This document shows positions 36,700-45,254 of a stretch of DNA of 64,000 nucleotides, piece by piece. The first letter of the stretch is position 1, and each line of letters begins with the position of its first letter. The DNA comes from Paraburkholderia oxyphila NBRC 105797 (GTDB lineage Bacteria > Pseudomonadota > Gammaproteobacteria > Burkholderiales > Burkholderiaceae), in assembly GCF_000685075.1 (NCBI RefSeq), contig NZ_BAYD01000013.1, forward strand, positions 1 to 64,000, in the 5' to 3' direction. The notes beneath the pieces were generated by a model. The model was not told where the DNA came from. It searched no databases and saw nothing but the letters and a program-made list of their open reading frames with translations. The position numbers were made by a program, and so were the translations under genes.

Positions 36700-37050
36700 G
36701 TTGCTACGGGTGTCACGTGCAGCCAGATCAACGATTCGGGCACATTCTACCCTCCAGTGCGATCTGCCTCGATGAGCACCTCTCCGAGGCCACGCTCAAC
36801 GCGTTCGATGTCCTCGATGCCCGAGCTTTCCGTTTCTTGCCCGGGTGATGAAGTTCGCGATGATGATGACCTGGGAGACGAGGTTGATCAGGGCGCGGTC
36901 CGCTTCACCATTGCGCAGACGCTCCAGCGCGATTCGTGCACGCAGCACGAAATCCGTGGCTTCTTTCCGGGGCATCGGTAGATACAGTGACTTTGCATGC
37001 GCACCCGTCGGTGGTTGACGCGATGATCGATAGCGCTTCTTGTTGGGCAT
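36700..37050 (-). pseudogene. Broken Fis-type/Burkholderia regulator-like gene
   Basis: The start at 37050 gives MPNKKRYRSSRQPPTGAHAK, then SLYLPMPRKEATDFVLRARI and LERLRNGEADRALINLVSQV. Near 36830 a frameshift occurs, and the other frame continues GIEDIERVERGLGEVLIEAD. A TAG at 36747-36749 then interrupts the conserved NVPESLI segment, probably a former TGG. So the gene has both a frameshift and a nonsense change. Intact relatives are about 150 residues and are often labelled Fis family regulators in Burkholderia. Positions 37051-37709 hold no supportable gene. Confidence 0.6.
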
Positions 37051-37709
37051 GTCCGGTAGCCGGTCGATGGATTTCGAGACGACATATGGGGCCTTCGCGC
37101 AAGGGTCAAGAGCGAACGGCAAATTAATCCTTGAACCGGCTTGGTCTCGCAGTCAGTACAACGCCACGAAAGCAGGGCAGTTGCAGACGCCATACGGAAT
37201 AGTGCAGGGAAAGCGTGGGATTATTCTCGCGCCTCATTGGCCCGGGAGAAACGAGAATTTGAATGCAACTAACTGTCAATTGCCCTCACAAACCGCCTGC
37301 GCCTTTTCAGGCGAAAGGAAAAGCGATCCGCAACGAGAGGCCGCATGACAGCCAGGCAGGCAGTATGACTTCCTGAGGGTGAGAGGCTGGCCTGCCGCAC
37401 GGCAGTCATAGCAGTCATTCCCGGCTTTCCGTATCCGCTTTGCAAGCTGCTCGCAGTCGGCGTCAGTAAATGGAGCTAGAAGCAGCTTGCCCAGTCTGGA
37501 TCGGAGGTGAAGACTAGACAAGCGGAAATTAGCGACAGCCACGACCATCGGGAACAAAATTGCTTCAAGAAAATGGAAGCGGACGGAGCACGTGTTCCAG
37601 CGCCCTGTATGTAGCTGGGCTCGAACTAGCATGGATATGCGTCGAGAATGTCATCCAGAACAGGAGTTCGTGACAACATCTGGAAGATCACACGGCAAGG
37701 AGATCCACC

Positions 37710-37949
37710 ATGGCAGCGAATGTCACGGGCACGAAGAAAGCTACGGAAGTTTCACTATCGGAAGACCTTTTGTCCGAAGCCCGGGATCTCGGCGTAAATG
37801 TATCGCAGGCTGCTGACGCCGGACTGGCCAAGGCTGTGTCGGACAAACGTGCTGAGCTTTGGCTGAAGGTGAACGCGGATGCGATCGCGTGCTCCAACGT
37901 CTATGTGGAGCAGAATGGGTTGCCGCTTGATGAGTTCAGACGGTACTGA
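37710..37949 (+). CDS. CcdA-like type II antitoxin (orphan)
   Basis: The 79-residue product, starting after AAGGAG at seven bases, has the CcdA layout. An RHH DNA-binding part comes first (KKATEVSLSEDLLSEARDLG, VNVSQAADAGLAKAVSD), then the toxin-wrapping tail (WLKVNADAIACSNVYVEQNG, LPLDEFRRY). CcdA neutralises CcdB, a gyrase poison. The next 600 bp contain no intact ccdB, only short frames after the stop. It may be a relic, or may protect against a toxin encoded elsewhere. Confidence 0.8.
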   Translation: MAANVTGTKKATEVSLSEDLLSEARDLGVNVSQAADAGLAKAVSDKRAELWLKVNADAIACSNVYVEQNGLPLDEFRRY

Positions 37950-38087
37950 TGAAGGGCCCGCTGTTGATGTGCGTCCCGCTAAATATGGCGATGTGCTCGA
38001 CACAAGGCGGACGCACTGCGGATCGTATCCATAACGTCAATTGTCGACACGGCGCACGACTGTAAAACTATCAGAAGGGTCGTCTGG

Positions 38088-38112
38088 CACGCGTCACGCA
38101 ACGTGACGCGTG
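38088..38112. repeat. Perfect 11-bp inverted repeat
   Basis: CACGCGTCACG and CGTGACGCGTG surround a CAA loop, giving a very stable hairpin or a dyad binding site. It lies 140 bp after the orphan ccdA. No T-run follows. The rest of 37950-38563 has no gene. Confidence 0.5.
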
Positions 38113-38563
38113 GAAAGCCTGAGCAAGACATGACGGACAGAAGTTCAAATCGTCTGTGGATGACGTCGACGCTTGCGACGAACCAGAAAGACCGCGACCG
38201 GTCCAAGAATTTGGCGCCATGCACAAGCACGGCGGCACAGTTCGGTTTTCCGGCTTGACGCATTAGTCTGCAGCTAATCGGCCTTTGACATGGGGGCTGT
38301 CCTCGGATACTCGTACGGGTTTCGGCCCGGACCCAGTCATTCTGAGCTTGATTGGTAAGTGGCTCAGCGCGGGTGCGATGCATAACGGAGTGATCATTCG
38401 GACTGGGGAGTTCTTTTGTAGGCAAACGACACACTCCGGCGTGCAGGATCTATGCTGGATCTATTCCAGACAGCCACCTGGCTATTACTGTGCCCATGCA
38501 GCAGATTTGATGCCGTTGACGGGACGCCCCGTCTTCCGATCCACGCAATACAAAGGAGACACC

Positions 38564-38959
38564 ATGACAATCCGAGTTGGACGATGGCTCAGCAGAAACG
38601 GTGGCGGGCTCGAAATCCTTTCCATCGGGCCAGGTGCCCATTTCACCGGGCGCTATCAGACCAAAGTGGGAAAACCTGACCCCAACGCATGGTTCGAAAC
38701 GCACGGCATGACCGACGGCTCGCTCATCGGGTTCACAGTGCTCTGGAAGAATCAGTCGGAGCAGCATGCCTCGCTGACAACCTTTGCCGGTCGCTATCTG
38801 GCCGCGGGCGATCAGGATGGCCTCGGCGACGCATCGCGGGAACGGATCGAGGCCCAATGGGTGCTTGCCCGCCTCTATGAAGACGATGATCCCGGCAAGC
38901 CACACGCGATGTGGGAGACCTTTATCTCCAACTCCACCGTCTGGTACTGGACGCCCTGA
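38564..38959 (+). CDS. Avidin/streptavidin-family protein without signal peptide
   Basis: The 131-residue product starts after AAAGGAG at six bases. Avidin strands are recognisable in order: GRWLSRNGGGLEILSIGPGA, HFTGRYQTKVG, LIGFTVLWKNQSEQHAS, LTTFAGRYLA, IEAQWVLARL and MWETFISNSTVWYW. Compared with streptavidin, the equivalents of Tyr43, Trp79, Ser88, Thr90 and Trp108 are kept. Asn23 is Ser, Ser27 is Gly, Ser45 is Thr, Trp92 is Phe, and Asp128 is not Asp. Weaker or altered biotin binding is therefore expected. No export signal precedes the fold, so it should stay in the cytoplasm, which is unusual. It is convergent with the BPL_N-like gene, four bases away. Confidence 0.85.
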   Translation: MTIRVGRWLSRNGGGLEILSIGPGAHFTGRYQTKVGKPDPNAWFETHGMTDGSLIGFTVLWKNQSEQHASLTTFAGRYLAAGDQDGLGDASRERIEAQWVLARLYEDDDPGKPHAMWETFISNSTVWYWTP

Positions 38960-38963
38960 CTGA

Positions 38964-39803
38964 TCATCCCAGCGCGAGCCCGGCGTGTACCAGCAATTGG
39001 CGGAAGACTGCCAATCGCACCGTACCGGTCTCCCCCAGTCTTTGACAAACATGCACGTGCGCGGTCATGTCGGTGTGGCCGCGCAACGCGTCCCTGCACT
39101 CGTGCTCCGAGGTCTCCAGGTGGACACCCGTCAGAATCGCACGGCCTTTGCCCACCCGTGAACTCACAATAGCGGGCGGGGCGTCTTCGATACCCGTGTA
39201 GACGGCCAGAATCTGCACATTGGAGCTCGGTGCATGGCCGAAATCGAAGCGACAGCCGCCATGGTAGTACGTGTAAAGCGACATCGGGGCATCGGTCAGT
39301 CGATCTGTCGTCCGAATTTCCACCGCAGCAGCGCTTCGCGGCGTGCCGTCGTAGGTGACGCCCCCCGTGAGCTCGGGTAACGAGCCGACCGCGAGCGCGT
39401 CCACGAAGCGCAGCTCGCGTGTGCCACAGATCGCGCCCCCGGTCCCGGCGTGGAATGCGAGCTCCCTGCACGCGTAGTACGCGCCCGCGCAAATGCCCAG
39501 GTAGGCACCGCCTTCTTCAACGAACTTTCGGATGCGCCCATTGGGACCGCCATTCAACGCTGTGCAGTAGGGCAGGTCGGCACCACCCGGCATGACAAAC
39601 AACACCGCGTCATCGAAGAGCGCGGCGTCGTGCCTGATGTCATCGGCCATGACCGCGCGGATCTCGTACGCCCCGGGGCGAAGCTGCTGCCCGATCGTTC
39701 TCATCAGGCGCGAGGTCCCGTCGGAGGTTCCGGCATCGATATAGGTCAGGATCTGAGGCTTCGGCATGCTGATTCGTGGCGGTCCAGTGCGTATCTCGTT
39801 CAT
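38964..39803 (-). CDS. Biotin-protein ligase N-terminal-like (BPL_N) amidotransferase-fold protein
   Basis: The 279-residue protein shows the class I glutamine-amidotransferase-like BPL_N pattern. It starts with ILTYIDAGTSDGTSRLMRTI, then LFVMPGGADLPYCTALNGGP and the nucleophile elbow GGAYLGICAGAYYACRELAF. Next come YYHGGCRFDFG, then AIVSSRVGKGRAILTGVHLE with a final His-Leu-Glu. This domain was named from the N-terminus of eukaryotic biotin-protein ligases; the ligase catalytic domain itself is absent. The start at 39803 has a GGA at about eight bases. Its 3' end meets the avidin-like gene, which suggests a shared biotin-related role. Confidence 0.8.
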   Translation of the reverse strand: MNEIRTGPPRISMPKPQILTYIDAGTSDGTSRLMRTIGQQLRPGAYEIRAVMADDIRHDAALFDDAVLFVMPGGADLPYCTALNGGPNGRIRKFVEEGGAYLGICAGAYYACRELAFHAGTGGAICGTRELRFVDALAVGSLPELTGGVTYDGTPRSAAAVEIRTTDRLTDAPMSLYTYYHGGCRFDFGHAPSSNVQILAVYTGIEDAPPAIVSSRVGKGRAILTGVHLETSEHECRDALRGHTDMTAHVHVCQRLGETGTVRLAVFRQLLVHAGLALG

Positions 39804-39902
39804 GGTCTTGATCCACTGAACGAATTGTGGTCTGGTTTCGTGATTACACTAAGTTTGTTTGTAATGTCAGCTTCCATGTTCCAGCAGTTCCGAATATTCC
39901 AT

Positions 39903-40043
39903 ATGACAATACAATCCCTTCGTCCCGCCAGTCGCCAATTGAAGACGTTGCCCGAGCAGATCGCCGGGCGCATCTTCACGTCCATCGCGAGTGGTGAGTA
40001 CGCCCCGGACGAGCGCATCGGAAAACTGCCATGCCAGATTTGA
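39903..40043 (+). pseudogene. GntR-type regulator N-terminal fragment
   Basis: The frame MTIQSLRPASRQLKTLPEQI then AGRIFTSIASGEYAPDERIG is the start of a GntR winged-helix regulator (L.EQIA..I...I..G.Y.PG.R). It stops after 46 codons in unrelated sequence. It is divergent from the BPL_N gene and may be its former regulator. Confidence 0.5.
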
Positions 40044-40207
40044 CCGTTGCTGATGCGCTTCGGCTCGCGATCAATACGCTGCGGGACGTCGCTGAATCGC
40101 GCAAGATGCCCGCTGGCGTCGAGCTGGACGATGTAACTGCCGGGCTGCATGCGGCCGCCGCTGATGTACTGGATGAATCGCTCGATCAGCTGCGCGGGTA
40201 CGAATAG
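40031..40207 (+). CDS. Small hypothetical protein, 58 aa
   Basis: The ATG at 40031 follows GGAAA at six bases. The product MPDLTVADALRLAINTLRDV then PAGVELDDVTAGLHAAAADV and a short tail is an acidic, fully helical miniprotein with good codon use. It overlaps the end of the GntR fragment by 13 bp and the 3' end of the convergent cyclase gene by 22 bp. Unrecognised. Confidence 0.5.
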   Translation: MPDLTVADALRLAINTLRDVAESRKMPAGVELDDVTAGLHAAAADVLDESLDQLRGYE

Positions 40208-41103
40208 GAAAACTCCACGCGCTCGGCGTCATCGCTTTTGGACGGCCCGAACGAAATCCAGCCGTGCCCCCAAAGCGTGACCTCGTCACGGCGAAGGATG
40301 ACCTCGTGGCCGCCGTCGATGGTGATGCGCGTGCCGTTTGAACTGCAGTCGAGCAGCACATACCGTCCGCTGCGGCACTCGATCGACGCATGGATCCTCG
40401 ATGCGTGGCGGTCGTGCACGACGATGCTCATGCTCGCATGACGACCGATGGTCACTTGCGTCGATGCTTCATTCATCTCCACGCACACGTCCCGATAACG
40501 CAGAGTCAACACTGACGAGTCAGACGGGCCCTGCAGGTCGCTACCCAAGACTGTCTGATCGGCGCTTTGTTGCCAGATTGCCTCGAACAACTCCGTTGGC
40601 TGTCTCTTTCCCCGTGCCTGTATTGGGTAAAGATGGCGCGCCAAATGACGAAGTTCGGCAGGAAGGCAATCAATGGTGTCCTGGCTCGTGATGATTTGTC
40701 CTGGCGAAGCAAGCTCCCTGAGCCGGGCTGCCAGGTTCACGGTGTCGCCGAACACGTCGCCGGATTCGTCCGGCAATACGGTACCGTAGTGAAAGCCGAT
40801 TCGCAGCGACATTGGAATTCCCTCTATCGACGGCAACTGGTGGATAGCCAACTGCATATCGATTGCGGCCTGCATCGCGTGTTCGGCAGACGGAAACACC
40901 ACCATGACTTCGTCGCCGATGGTCTTGACGATTCGCCCACTCAGCGTTTCCGAACACGATTTCATCAGCGCGATACAACGCGCAATCGTCTCGAAGGCAA
41001 CCATGTCGCCGACGGTCTCGTAGAGTCTCGTGCTGCCGCTTACGTCTGCGAACATGACTGACTTTTTAGACGTCTCAAGCTTCGATTCACCATCCATGAG
41101 CAT
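40186..41103 (-). CDS. Class III adenylate/guanylate cyclase with FHA domain
   Basis: The 305-residue protein has an N-terminal class III cyclase domain (SVMFADVSGSTRLYETVGDM with the first metal Asp, IVKTIGDEVMVVFPSAEHAM with the second, LRIGFHYGTVLPDESGDVFG, DTVNLAARLRELASPG). After about residue 200 it has an FHA domain (VTIGRHASMSIVVHDRHASR, IHASIECRSGRYVLLDCSSN). FHA domains bind phosphothreonine, so cyclase output may respond to Ser/Thr kinase signalling. There is no membrane segment. No kinase is nearby. A zinc-ribbon fragment of the type fused to other cyclases lies just downstream on the opposite strand. Confidence 0.88.
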   Translation of the reverse strand: MLMDGESKLETSKKSVMFADVSGSTRLYETVGDMVAFETIARCIALMKSCSETLSGRIVKTIGDEVMVVFPSAEHAMQAAIDMQLAIHQLPSIEGIPMSLRIGFHYGTVLPDESGDVFGDTVNLAARLRELASPGQIITSQDTIDCLPAELRHLARHLYPIQARGKRQPTELFEAIWQQSADQTVLGSDLQGPSDSSVLTLRYRDVCVEMNEASTQVTIGRHASMSIVVHDRHASRIHASIECRSGRYVLLDCSSNGTRITIDGGHEVILRRDEVTLWGHGWISFGPSKSDDAERVEFSYSYPRS

Positions 41104-41304
41104 CGCGTCAGGTCGTTCGCTGGCGCCGGAACGCCGCTCATGACCTGCTCCTTGGCAGGGCTTCGCTTCTCAGTGTAGTACCCGGTTCGGCGTCCGGTCG
41201 GTCAAACGCTGCCGCGTGGAACGCGGCCATCAAATCAAGCTTGATGCAAGCATGGAATGAGCCCCTAATTGTTCTCGAGTGCGCCCGATGGATCGCGAGG
41301 CGAT

Positions 41305-41600
41305 ATGCGCTGCACAAATTGCGGGCCGAGAACCGCGATGACGAGAGATTCTGCAAGTACTGCGGAACCGGGCGTGTGCGGATCTGCTTGCGTTGCGGCA
41401 ACGCGTTGAGTCCGATCGTGAAGTTTTGCGGCGAATGTGGCGCGCTTGTCTGCGGGCCGTCATCGCCGTCGGAGCCGGCGCGCACGCGAGTGCCGGCTCC
41501 CCCGCCTGTCCAATACACACCTCATACATTGCTACGCGCATCGTGGCCGACCGGGCAGACCACCGTCTTGCGGACAACCGGGCTCTTCAGGATATGCTGA
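41305..41600 (+). pseudogene. Zinc-ribbon N-terminus of a larger (cyclase/ATPase) protein, frameshifted
   Basis: From the ATG at 41305 the first codons give MRCTNCG. After a one-base shift the frame continues ENRDDERFCKYCG and CLRCGNALSPIVKFCGECGA, then the linker VQYTPHTL. This double zinc ribbon followed by YTP..L is the usual start of zinc-ribbon adenylate cyclase/AAA proteins. The catalytic part is missing. Confidence 0.5.
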
Positions 41601-41943
41601 GATTCAGACGAACCGCCACAGTCTCGCCGCGCTCGACCAGGACGAATCGCGAAAGCCCGAACGACGTGCAGATCTGTACGACTGGATCGCTCAACTGTTG
41701 AGTCGCGCCTCGTCGATACCGCCGGAGGCAATTGTTTCCGCTCTGCTGAGCGAATCTCCAGATGAGTTGGAGAAGGCGGTGACCGGCCTGCAGGCAGAGC
41801 CACGCTTGCATGAGACGCTTGCTCACTGCAGGGCAGTTGCACATCGGCGCGTGAGCGAGCTTCGCGCGGCAGGCCAGAATTTCCCCGATATGACCGACAG
41901 GCTTCGCATCCTGGACGGCACGCCGGGGCAGTTGCAGGCCTGA
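41600..41943 (+). pseudogene. Unrecognised coding fragment
   Basis: The frame reads ESRKPERRADLYDWIAQLLS, then IPPEAIVSALLSESPDELEK and HRRVSELRAAGQNFPDMTDR, ending at TGA 41943. It is a helical region with good codon use but no start or ribosome-binding site of its own. It may be the tail of a gene whose front was replaced by the zinc-ribbon fragment. Confidence 0.4.
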
Positions 41944-41987
41944 CTGAGTCCTCTCTCAACATCTCTACGTGCTGGGGACCGCTGAGC

Positions 41988-43463
41988 TCACTTGAGCTCG
42001 ATGATCGAGCGGCCCGGAGGCGCACCCGCATCGAACTTGAAGCCGCCGGGGTAGGTGGTATCGAACGTCAACTGCGCCACGACGTTGCCGTGTGCGTCCT
42101 CGACGGTGAGCAGTGGCGGCGCCGTATAGACGAGTTTATTCGCTATGGTATCGAGTTCTATCTTGTGGGACGCAGCAAAGCCGGAAATATTGCCCAGAAA
42201 CGCACCGGGGTTCAGCAGCACGAGCCGCGCACCGTTGCCCAGGAACTCGATGGTCTGGCTCGACGGCACGGCCTCGACCGAGGCGATGCCATTGAGCTGT
42301 AATGCGATCTTGCCGGTGTCGACGATCGTGCCGAGGCATCGCAAATGGCCATTCTCAGCGACCGTGATCGTGCTGGCGTTATCGATATCGCCGATGAGGT
42401 TCAAAGCGTTGGCGGCCGTTACCGTTCCGGCGATGTAGAAGCCCGCGGCCGCCGTCACCGTGCCGCTACCGCTCAGCGTCGCTGGTGGGTTGACGGCAAG
42501 GGCATTCGTTTCGATCTGCCCGCCGCTCAGGGTGAGCGTTCCATTCACGAGAATCGAAATGCCCGCGGACACGAAGCCGTTGTTCTCGACCGTGAGCGAG
42601 CCCGTTCCCATGTGCTGGACCTCGAGCTGATTCTCGACGACGAGGCGCGCGTTCCCGCCTGTGACCGTCACCGTTCCCACGCCTGCCGGCTGCGTACCCG
42701 TGGCCGGTGCCCAACCGATCGCGAGATCCTTCGCGACGACGGTCCCGCCTTCGCTAACCTCCAATGTCCCGTTGGCTTCGCGGCCGACAATGACCTGTCC
42801 GCGCGCCTGCAACAAGCCATTGGTTGACACCTGAACCTCGCCATTGGCACCCGGGTGGTTGCCGATCACGAGCGGCCACGGATAAATGAGCGGATCGTCG
42901 TTGCCGACGCTGACAGTGCCTGAATTCCGCACAATCAGTTGCCCTTTGTCTACCTGCCCCACGGACATCGGCAGATTGCCGCCGTCGACGACGGCATTTT
43001 CGCCGTCCACCACGAGCGTCGCATTCGACCCGGGGGCCTTGCCCGTTGGCGCAACGGCAGCCAGCATGATTCCGTAGTTGTCGATGGTGTGCGTTCCGGC
43101 TATCACGACACGGCTGTCTTTGCCGACTGTGAGCGTACCGACGAACGGTGCTTGCGCGCCCTGGGGGAGCTGAACCCCGATGTGCAGCATCGGTGCGGTC
43201 AGGACGGCTCCAGGAAGCAATGTCACCTCCCCGTTGACAGGGCTTCCGTAGGTCGCAGTCAACTGCCCCGCAACGCGATCCGTGCCTTGAAAAAATAGAG
43301 TCTCGACGGTCCCGCCGCCGGTGATCGCCTCGGCGGCACTCGCGATGGTGGCGAAATCATTCGGCCCCGGCGGCACGCTTGCCACCGTGCTTCCGAGGTT
43401 CCAATTGGCTGCCACGGCAAAGACACCCGTGCCCGAACTTCCCGTCCATTGATAGTTGGCCAT
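41988..43463 (-). CDS. Secreted-type beta-helix repeat protein
   Basis: The ATG at 43463 follows AGGGAG at eight bases, giving a 491-residue protein that starts MANYQWTGSSGTGVFAVAAN. It lacks a signal peptide. The body is made of about 20-residue strands such as GTLTVGKDSRVVIAGTHTI, GQVIVGREANGTLEVSEGGT and GTGSLTVENNGFVSAGISIL. This is the pectate-lyase-like beta-helix of autotransporter passengers and adhesins. The C-terminal block (GNISGFAASHKIELDTIANK) resembles ends of type I-secreted proteins. No autotransporter barrel and no secretion genes are nearby. It is probably a surface or extracellular protein. Confidence 0.7.
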   Translation of the reverse strand: MANYQWTGSSGTGVFAVAANWNLGSTVASVPPGPNDFATIASAAEAITGGGTVETLFFQGTDRVAGQLTATYGSPVNGEVTLLPGAVLTAPMLHIGVQLPQGAQAPFVGTLTVGKDSRVVIAGTHTIDNYGIMLAAVAPTGKAPGSNATLVVDGENAVVDGGNLPMSVGQVDKGQLIVRNSGTVSVGNDDPLIYPWPLVIGNHPGANGEVQVSTNGLLQARGQVIVGREANGTLEVSEGGTVVAKDLAIGWAPATGTQPAGVGTVTVTGGNARLVVENQLEVQHMGTGSLTVENNGFVSAGISILVNGTLTLSGGQIETNALAVNPPATLSGSGTVTAAAGFYIAGTVTAANALNLIGDIDNASTITVAENGHLRCLGTIVDTGKIALQLNGIASVEAVPSSQTIEFLGNGARLVLLNPGAFLGNISGFAASHKIELDTIANKLVYTAPPLLTVEDAHGNVVAQLTFDTTYPGGFKFDAGAPPGRSIIELK

Positions 43464-44421
43464 CGTGACGCTCCCTGGCTGCCAATCGCGTCTGCCCAAA
43501 AAACACATAGACGATTTCGGGCGTTCCTTTGGAAGAATCGGAACTCGTCTTGCGCGAACGGTGTTCGAAATATAGTGCGAAATTCGCGCACTACAAGAAA
43601 TTCGAGAGCGTGAAAGGTAGGGGGTAGGGCAAATGAGCTGCCAACTTTGCCTGGAGGTATTCCCACTCAAGAGTGACGCGTCTGATCAGCGTTCTGGACG
43701 GTTCGATTCTGCGCGTTTGCAAAATGGAGACCTATTGAGAATGCAAAGTTGAATTTCCTTTTCGCTTGTGCCGTTCGCGTTCGGAGGAAAAGCAAGGAGA
43801 ATCTCATTCGCTTTTTGTCTTGGTGGTCTACAAATATTTCGATCGCCGATCGCAGAAAACCGGGGTGGCAACGGTTCATGCAATCAGCATAACGCAGCTC
43901 GCGTTGTCCTCCAGATACTCCAGAACTACCTGAAACCGAAACTGCTCGTCGTAATTCGCCATGAGAAACACCCCAAAGGTTGAATCGAAGTCCAGCTTTT
44001 GCGGGGCAGATCAAAACAACGGGCCATTTTCTATGTTTCACAACGTCCAAAGCATCGAAACGATGTTCATCGCGTCGCAAGCGGTGTCAACCCGGACAGC
44101 GATTTACATCGAGCGCCAGCAAGCGAAGTCGGCAGCTTGCCGCCCTGCGCCGCCGCGCATGGGCAACGATCAATACCAGCAGATCGTCAGCGAAGCTGGC
44201 AGCCTTGGAGTAGGTGTAGGAGGACGCAAACAAAGCCCTGTCGGCGATTTCCCAACACTGTTCAGGTAAGTGATGGTCACGCCCAAACTTGCATCGTCGC
44301 GATGCACGTTGGGATGCGCTTTGCGCGGATTGTGCCTGGATGGCATGACATGTGCATAGTGTGCTGCAAGCAGCTGGCCGCCTGACTGCTCCTGCAACCG
44401 CCCTGTTCAAGGAGACCCATC
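43464..44421. other. Spacer of about 950 bp without a supportable gene
   Basis: Frames on both strands overlap but none has both a ribosome-binding site and coding character. The plus-strand frame at 43961-44269 is rejected as shadow-like. The last 100 bp should carry the promoter of the leader-peptide gene. Confidence 0.35.
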
Positions 44422-44622
44422 ATGAATACGTTGACCATCCGCGATATTCCGATATCTGCAGAGCTTGATCACCAGGAAATGGCCAACATTCAAGGCGGTC
44501 GGATAAAAATCATCGGCCAGCACGCCGGCTCGCTCCTCACGTCCGCTGATGGCGACCCCGTCGGCGTGTATGTCGACGGCGTGCTGGAAAACTCCGTTGG
44601 CGACGGCTACTACCACGGCTGA
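44422..44622 (+). CDS. Double-glycine leader peptide (bacteriocin-like precursor)
   Basis: The 66-residue product starts after AAGGAG. The N-terminal part MNTLTIRDIPISAELDHQEM then ANIQGG has the conserved pattern of double-glycine leaders in Proteobacteria (LT..D..I..ELD...M..I.GG), where peptidase-containing ABC exporters cut. The remainder, about 40 residues, is polar and Gly-rich (AGSLLTSADGDPVGVYVDGV). This could be a RiPP or microcin precursor or a small secreted protein. No processing enzyme or exporter lies in the window, so the partner would be elsewhere. A small membrane protein gene follows. Confidence 0.65.
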   Translation: MNTLTIRDIPISAELDHQEMANIQGGRIKIIGQHAGSLLTSADGDPVGVYVDGVLENSVGDGYYHG

Positions 44623-44677
44623 GTTTCCAGCGAAATATCGACTGCAGAGGCACAGCGGCGTAACTGGGGAGGCTGAC

Positions 44678-44917
44678 GTGGACCAAACGGGGCTGGGTTT
44701 GGCTGCAGGCACGATCGTGCTTGCGATCGCTGTGGTTGGCGTGGCGGCGCACTACCTCCGTGAGCGGCGTCGGGCTGATCTTCTGCGCAATTTCGATCAC
44801 CATGAATGGTGGCAACGAACCCACGGTGCAGCCTGCACTTCAGATGGCTCCGATGCAGGAAGATGGGCAGTGCATACAAGAACGAGGCGGACACAACGAA
44901 CGGGGAATCAATTGTGA
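44678..44917 (+). CDS. Small membrane protein next to the leader peptide
   Basis: GTG at 44678 follows GGGGAGG at five bases. The product, about 79 residues, has one transmembrane helix (GLAAGTIVLAIAVVGVAAHY) and then a charged stretch RERRRADLLRNFDHHEWW. The last 25 residues are poor and may reflect a displaced stop. It starts 55 bp after the double-glycine peptide gene and is probably co-transcribed. It could be an immunity or anchoring protein, but that is inference. Confidence 0.55.
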   Translation: MDQTGLGLAAGTIVLAIAVVGVAAHYLRERRRADLLRNFDHHEWWQRTHGAACTSDGSDAGRWAVHTRTRRTQRTGNQL

Positions 44918-45254
44918 GCGACGGGGATCGACCGTGGGACGCCGCGACCACAAGAATAGGACGCCTGGAAGTAAAACCCGGTTGAATGTGATGAGGTTAG
45001 AAATAAAGAATAAACCGGGTTCCGCATTTCTGGCCGATTTCCATCAAGTGATGGAGGGTAGAGGGGGCGCGGGAAAATATAGCGAGAGCGTACTCCACCT
45101 GCGCATATGTTCATCCCAGTCTTGCACGAGGCAAGGGTGGCCGCTTTGAGCAGGACCTCATTCGATACAGGAGGAAATGAGCGAAGTGAAGCGGCTTGTT
45201 TGTGCAGACAACAAGACATGCCGCACCATTGGCAATCGTTAGAGGTAGCTCATC

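Noticed and set aside
37276..37632. Minus-strand segment LLLAPFTDADCEQLAKRIRK that might come from an IS66-type transposase
   Set aside because: The match is short and unsupported by nearby transposase motifs or ends.
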